Shown one piece after another: positions 63,200 through 64,000 of a DNA stretch of 64,000 nt. Position 1 is the stretch's first letter; each line of letters starts with the position of its first letter. Source of the stretch: Halobacteriales archaeon QS_4_69_31 (GTDB taxonomy: Archaea > Halobacteriota > Halobacteria > Halobacteriales > Haloarculaceae); the NCBI GenBank assembly GCA_003021655.1, contig PXRP01000001.1, forward strand, positions 1 through 64,000. Reading direction: 5' to 3'. The translations under genes and the position numbers were made by a program. Below the pieces are notes generated by a model. The model saw only the letters and a list, made by a program, of their open reading frames with translations. It searched no databases and was not told the DNA's origin.

Positions 63200-63451
63200 G
63201 TGCCAACGAAACCAGGGCCGGATCCTGAGGTCACTCCGGAACAGATTATACGGGAACTGATCCTTGCGTACCCTCCGGTCCTGGGCGCCTCGGATATCGC
63301 AGAGCGGACTGACATCAGTCGTCAAGCGATCGACCGGCGGCTCCGGCAAATGAAGAAGGATGGGCTGGTTGACTCGCGAAAAATAGGCCGCGTCCGTGTC
63401 TGGTGGCCGACCGATCAGGGCCGGGAATTCGTGGATTCTGGGAACCAGTAG
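63200..63451 (+). CDS. Winged-helix regulator of the element (rightward)
   Basis: 83 residues from GTG 63200 (PTKPGPDPEVTPEQII follows). The wHTH is clear: LGASDIAERTDISRQAIDRRLRQMKKDGLVDSRKIGRVRVWWPT. GTG is chosen because the protein matches the convergent wHTH from its second residue (KPGPxPxV). Further upstream the frame is AT-rich control DNA. A 17-base palindrome sits 12 bases before the start. Its 3' end overlaps that of the convergent wHTH gene by 37 bases. Confidence 0.75.
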   Translation: MPTKPGPDPEVTPEQIIRELILAYPPVLGASDIAERTDISRQAIDRRLRQMKKDGLVDSRKIGRVRVWWPTDQGREFVDSGNQ

Positions 63452-63651
63452 ACGACCGCACTTCCGCCAACGGTCGCGCGCTCCAACCCTCCACAGTCTA
63501 CGAGGTCGTTGAGGCGCTGCCTTGCCCGCTCTCTGGACAGCGAAACTTCCGATGCAACATCGCCAGCTGTCGCGAATGGGTATCTGGTATTCTCGACGGC
63601 CTTGATGATCTCGTCCTTGCTCACCTTCGGGGCAGGACCAGGTTTCGACAT
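63415..63651 (-). CDS. Winged-helix regulator of the element (leftward)
   Basis: 78 residues (MSKPGPAPKVSKDEIIKAV). The wHTH reads FATAGDVASEVSLSRERARQRLNDLVDCGGLERATVGGSAVVYWFP. It is similar to the rightward wHTH, including the KPGPxPxV-xxx-EII opening, so the two are diverged paralogues transcribed toward each other. Two operator-like repeats lie 22-61 bases upstream of its start. The pair may form the element's maintenance/induction switch. Confidence 0.75.
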   Translation of the reverse strand: MSKPGPAPKVSKDEIIKAVENTRYPFATAGDVASEVSLSRERARQRLNDLVDCGGLERATVGGSAVVYWFPESTNSRP

Positions 63652-63673
63652 AGCGGTTGTTTGCCATTCCTTT

Positions 63674-63712
63674 GCTCCAAAGCAATAGTTTTTTGGCTCT
63701 CCGGAGCAATAG
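63674..63712. promoter_or_regulatory. Paired operator-like repeats upstream of the leftward wHTH gene
   Basis: On the minus strand, CTATTGCTCCGGAG and CTATTGCTTTGGAG occur 24 bases apart (12 of 14 positions identical). The second is also a dyad, TTGCT-TTGG-AGCAA. They overlap the expected promoter of the gene starting at 63651. Confidence 0.55.
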
Positions 63713-63817
63713 ATATGAATAGGAACACACGCGCTGTCGGGTGATTCTGGCCGCAGAAGTCAGGTCGCCCGCCGTGTCCAAAGCACGGCAGGCGCGTGGG
63801 TTCCTGCCTCGAAGCCC

Positions 63818-64000
63818 ATGAGTCAATCGACGCTCGCCGGATATCAAACCTCCGGCCACGACGTTGCACAGCCGACGACCGACACCGACTCGCGGCGCAC
63901 GATCGTCGTCGACGCGGCGACCACGAACCTCTCGTTGGGGTCCTGGGAGACGTTCCGCACGGTCGCGGAACTGACCCAGGACAGCCTCGAAGCCCACGCG
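63818..64000 (+). CDS. Partial gene running off the window, unknown function
   Basis: ATG 63818 opens a frame of 61 codons with no stop before the window end (MSQSTLAGYQTSGHDVAQ, then RRTIVVDAATTNLSLGSWET). Codon use is like the chromosome. The position, divergent from the leftward wHTH gene, suits the first gene of the element's rightward operon. The product is not recognisable from this N-terminal piece. Confidence 0.55.
   Translation, partial: MSQSTLAGYQTSGHDVAQPTTDTDSRRTIVVDAATTNLSLGSWETFRTVAELTQDSLEAHA

Larger units (their letters stand above)
59611..64000. mobile_element. Left end of an integrated element (provirus or ICE), continuing past the window
   Basis: Begins at tRNA-3'-end-like sequences, then an integrase, a leftward operon of small overlapping genes (Zn ribbon, J-domain, multi-Zn protein, unknown), two convergent wHTH regulators with palindromic control sites, and a rightward gene cut by the window edge. 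This gene order and overlap style is typical of haloarchaeal proviruses. No capsid or packaging gene is visible in this part. Confidence 0.75.

Overview
The window is a stretch of a haloarchaeal (class Halobacteria) chromosome. The evidence is a high G+C backbone, strongly acidic predicted proteins, Tat (twin-arginine) signals on secreted enzymes, a PGF-CTERM-type C-terminal anchor, a HalX response regulator, a group II chaperonin (thermosome), an AK6-type kinase, and AT-rich TATA-like boxes close to start codons. The genus cannot be fixed from the sequence. The load of secreted glycosidases plus oxidative pentose genes suggests a polysaccharide-using haloarchaeon.

Layout. 0.3-13.8 kb is mostly core genome: a GMC oxidoreductase, a CopD-like membrane protein, HisC, AK6, a CDP-alcohol phosphatidyltransferase, HflX, an aldo/keto reductase, an MBF1 homologue, a HalX regulator, triosephosphate isomerase, a HerA-like ATPase and an XPB-like helicase. 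14.1-29.9 kb is a carbohydrate region: two IclR regulators, a FAH-family sugar-acid dehydratase, a ThuA-like protein, the thermosome, two Tat-exported GH5-type glycosidases, a formylglycine-generating enzyme, a Gfo/Idh oxidoreductase, an enolase-superfamily sugar-acid dehydratase and an aldehyde dehydrogenase. 30.1-38.3 kb is an accessory patchwork: an amber-interrupted wHTH gene, a low-GC folD, a PIN toxin-antitoxin pair, an integrase/RHH pair flanked by 23-bp inverted repeats, gene remnants, and a 929-bp element with 31-bp terminal inverted repeats. That element carries a VapBC-type pair and lies inside a broken patatin/PHA-depolymerase gene. 38.3-59.4 kb returns to metabolism: a 3-hydroxybutyrate dehydrogenase-like SDR, an arylsulfotransferase-like protein, KDG kinase, pyruvate kinase, ROK glucokinase, PEP carboxylase, a hydrolase/acyl-CoA synthetase pair, a xylose dehydrogenase, a 2-hydroxyacid dehydrogenase, a nuclease lipoprotein, a GH31 alpha-xylosidase, a peroxiredoxin and a PQQ-type beta-propeller protein. 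From 59.6 kb to the right edge lies an integrated element (provirus or ICE). It starts at tRNA-3'-end-like attachment sequences, followed by an integrase, a tightly overlapping operon of small Zn-ribbon and J-domain proteins, and two convergent wHTH regulators with palindromic operators.

How the genes work together (inference). The secreted GH5 enzymes and the GH31 alpha-xylosidase would release sugars. Xylose could be oxidised by the XacA-like dehydrogenase, dehydrated by the XacD-like and XacE-like enzymes and finished by the alpha-ketoglutarate semialdehyde dehydrogenase-like protein. The IclR proteins are the likely controllers. Hexoses would use glucokinase, KDG kinase, TIM and pyruvate kinase (semiphosphorylative Entner-Doudoroff route), with PEP carboxylase refilling the TCA cycle. 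The PHA-mobilisation operon seems to be inactivated in this strain.
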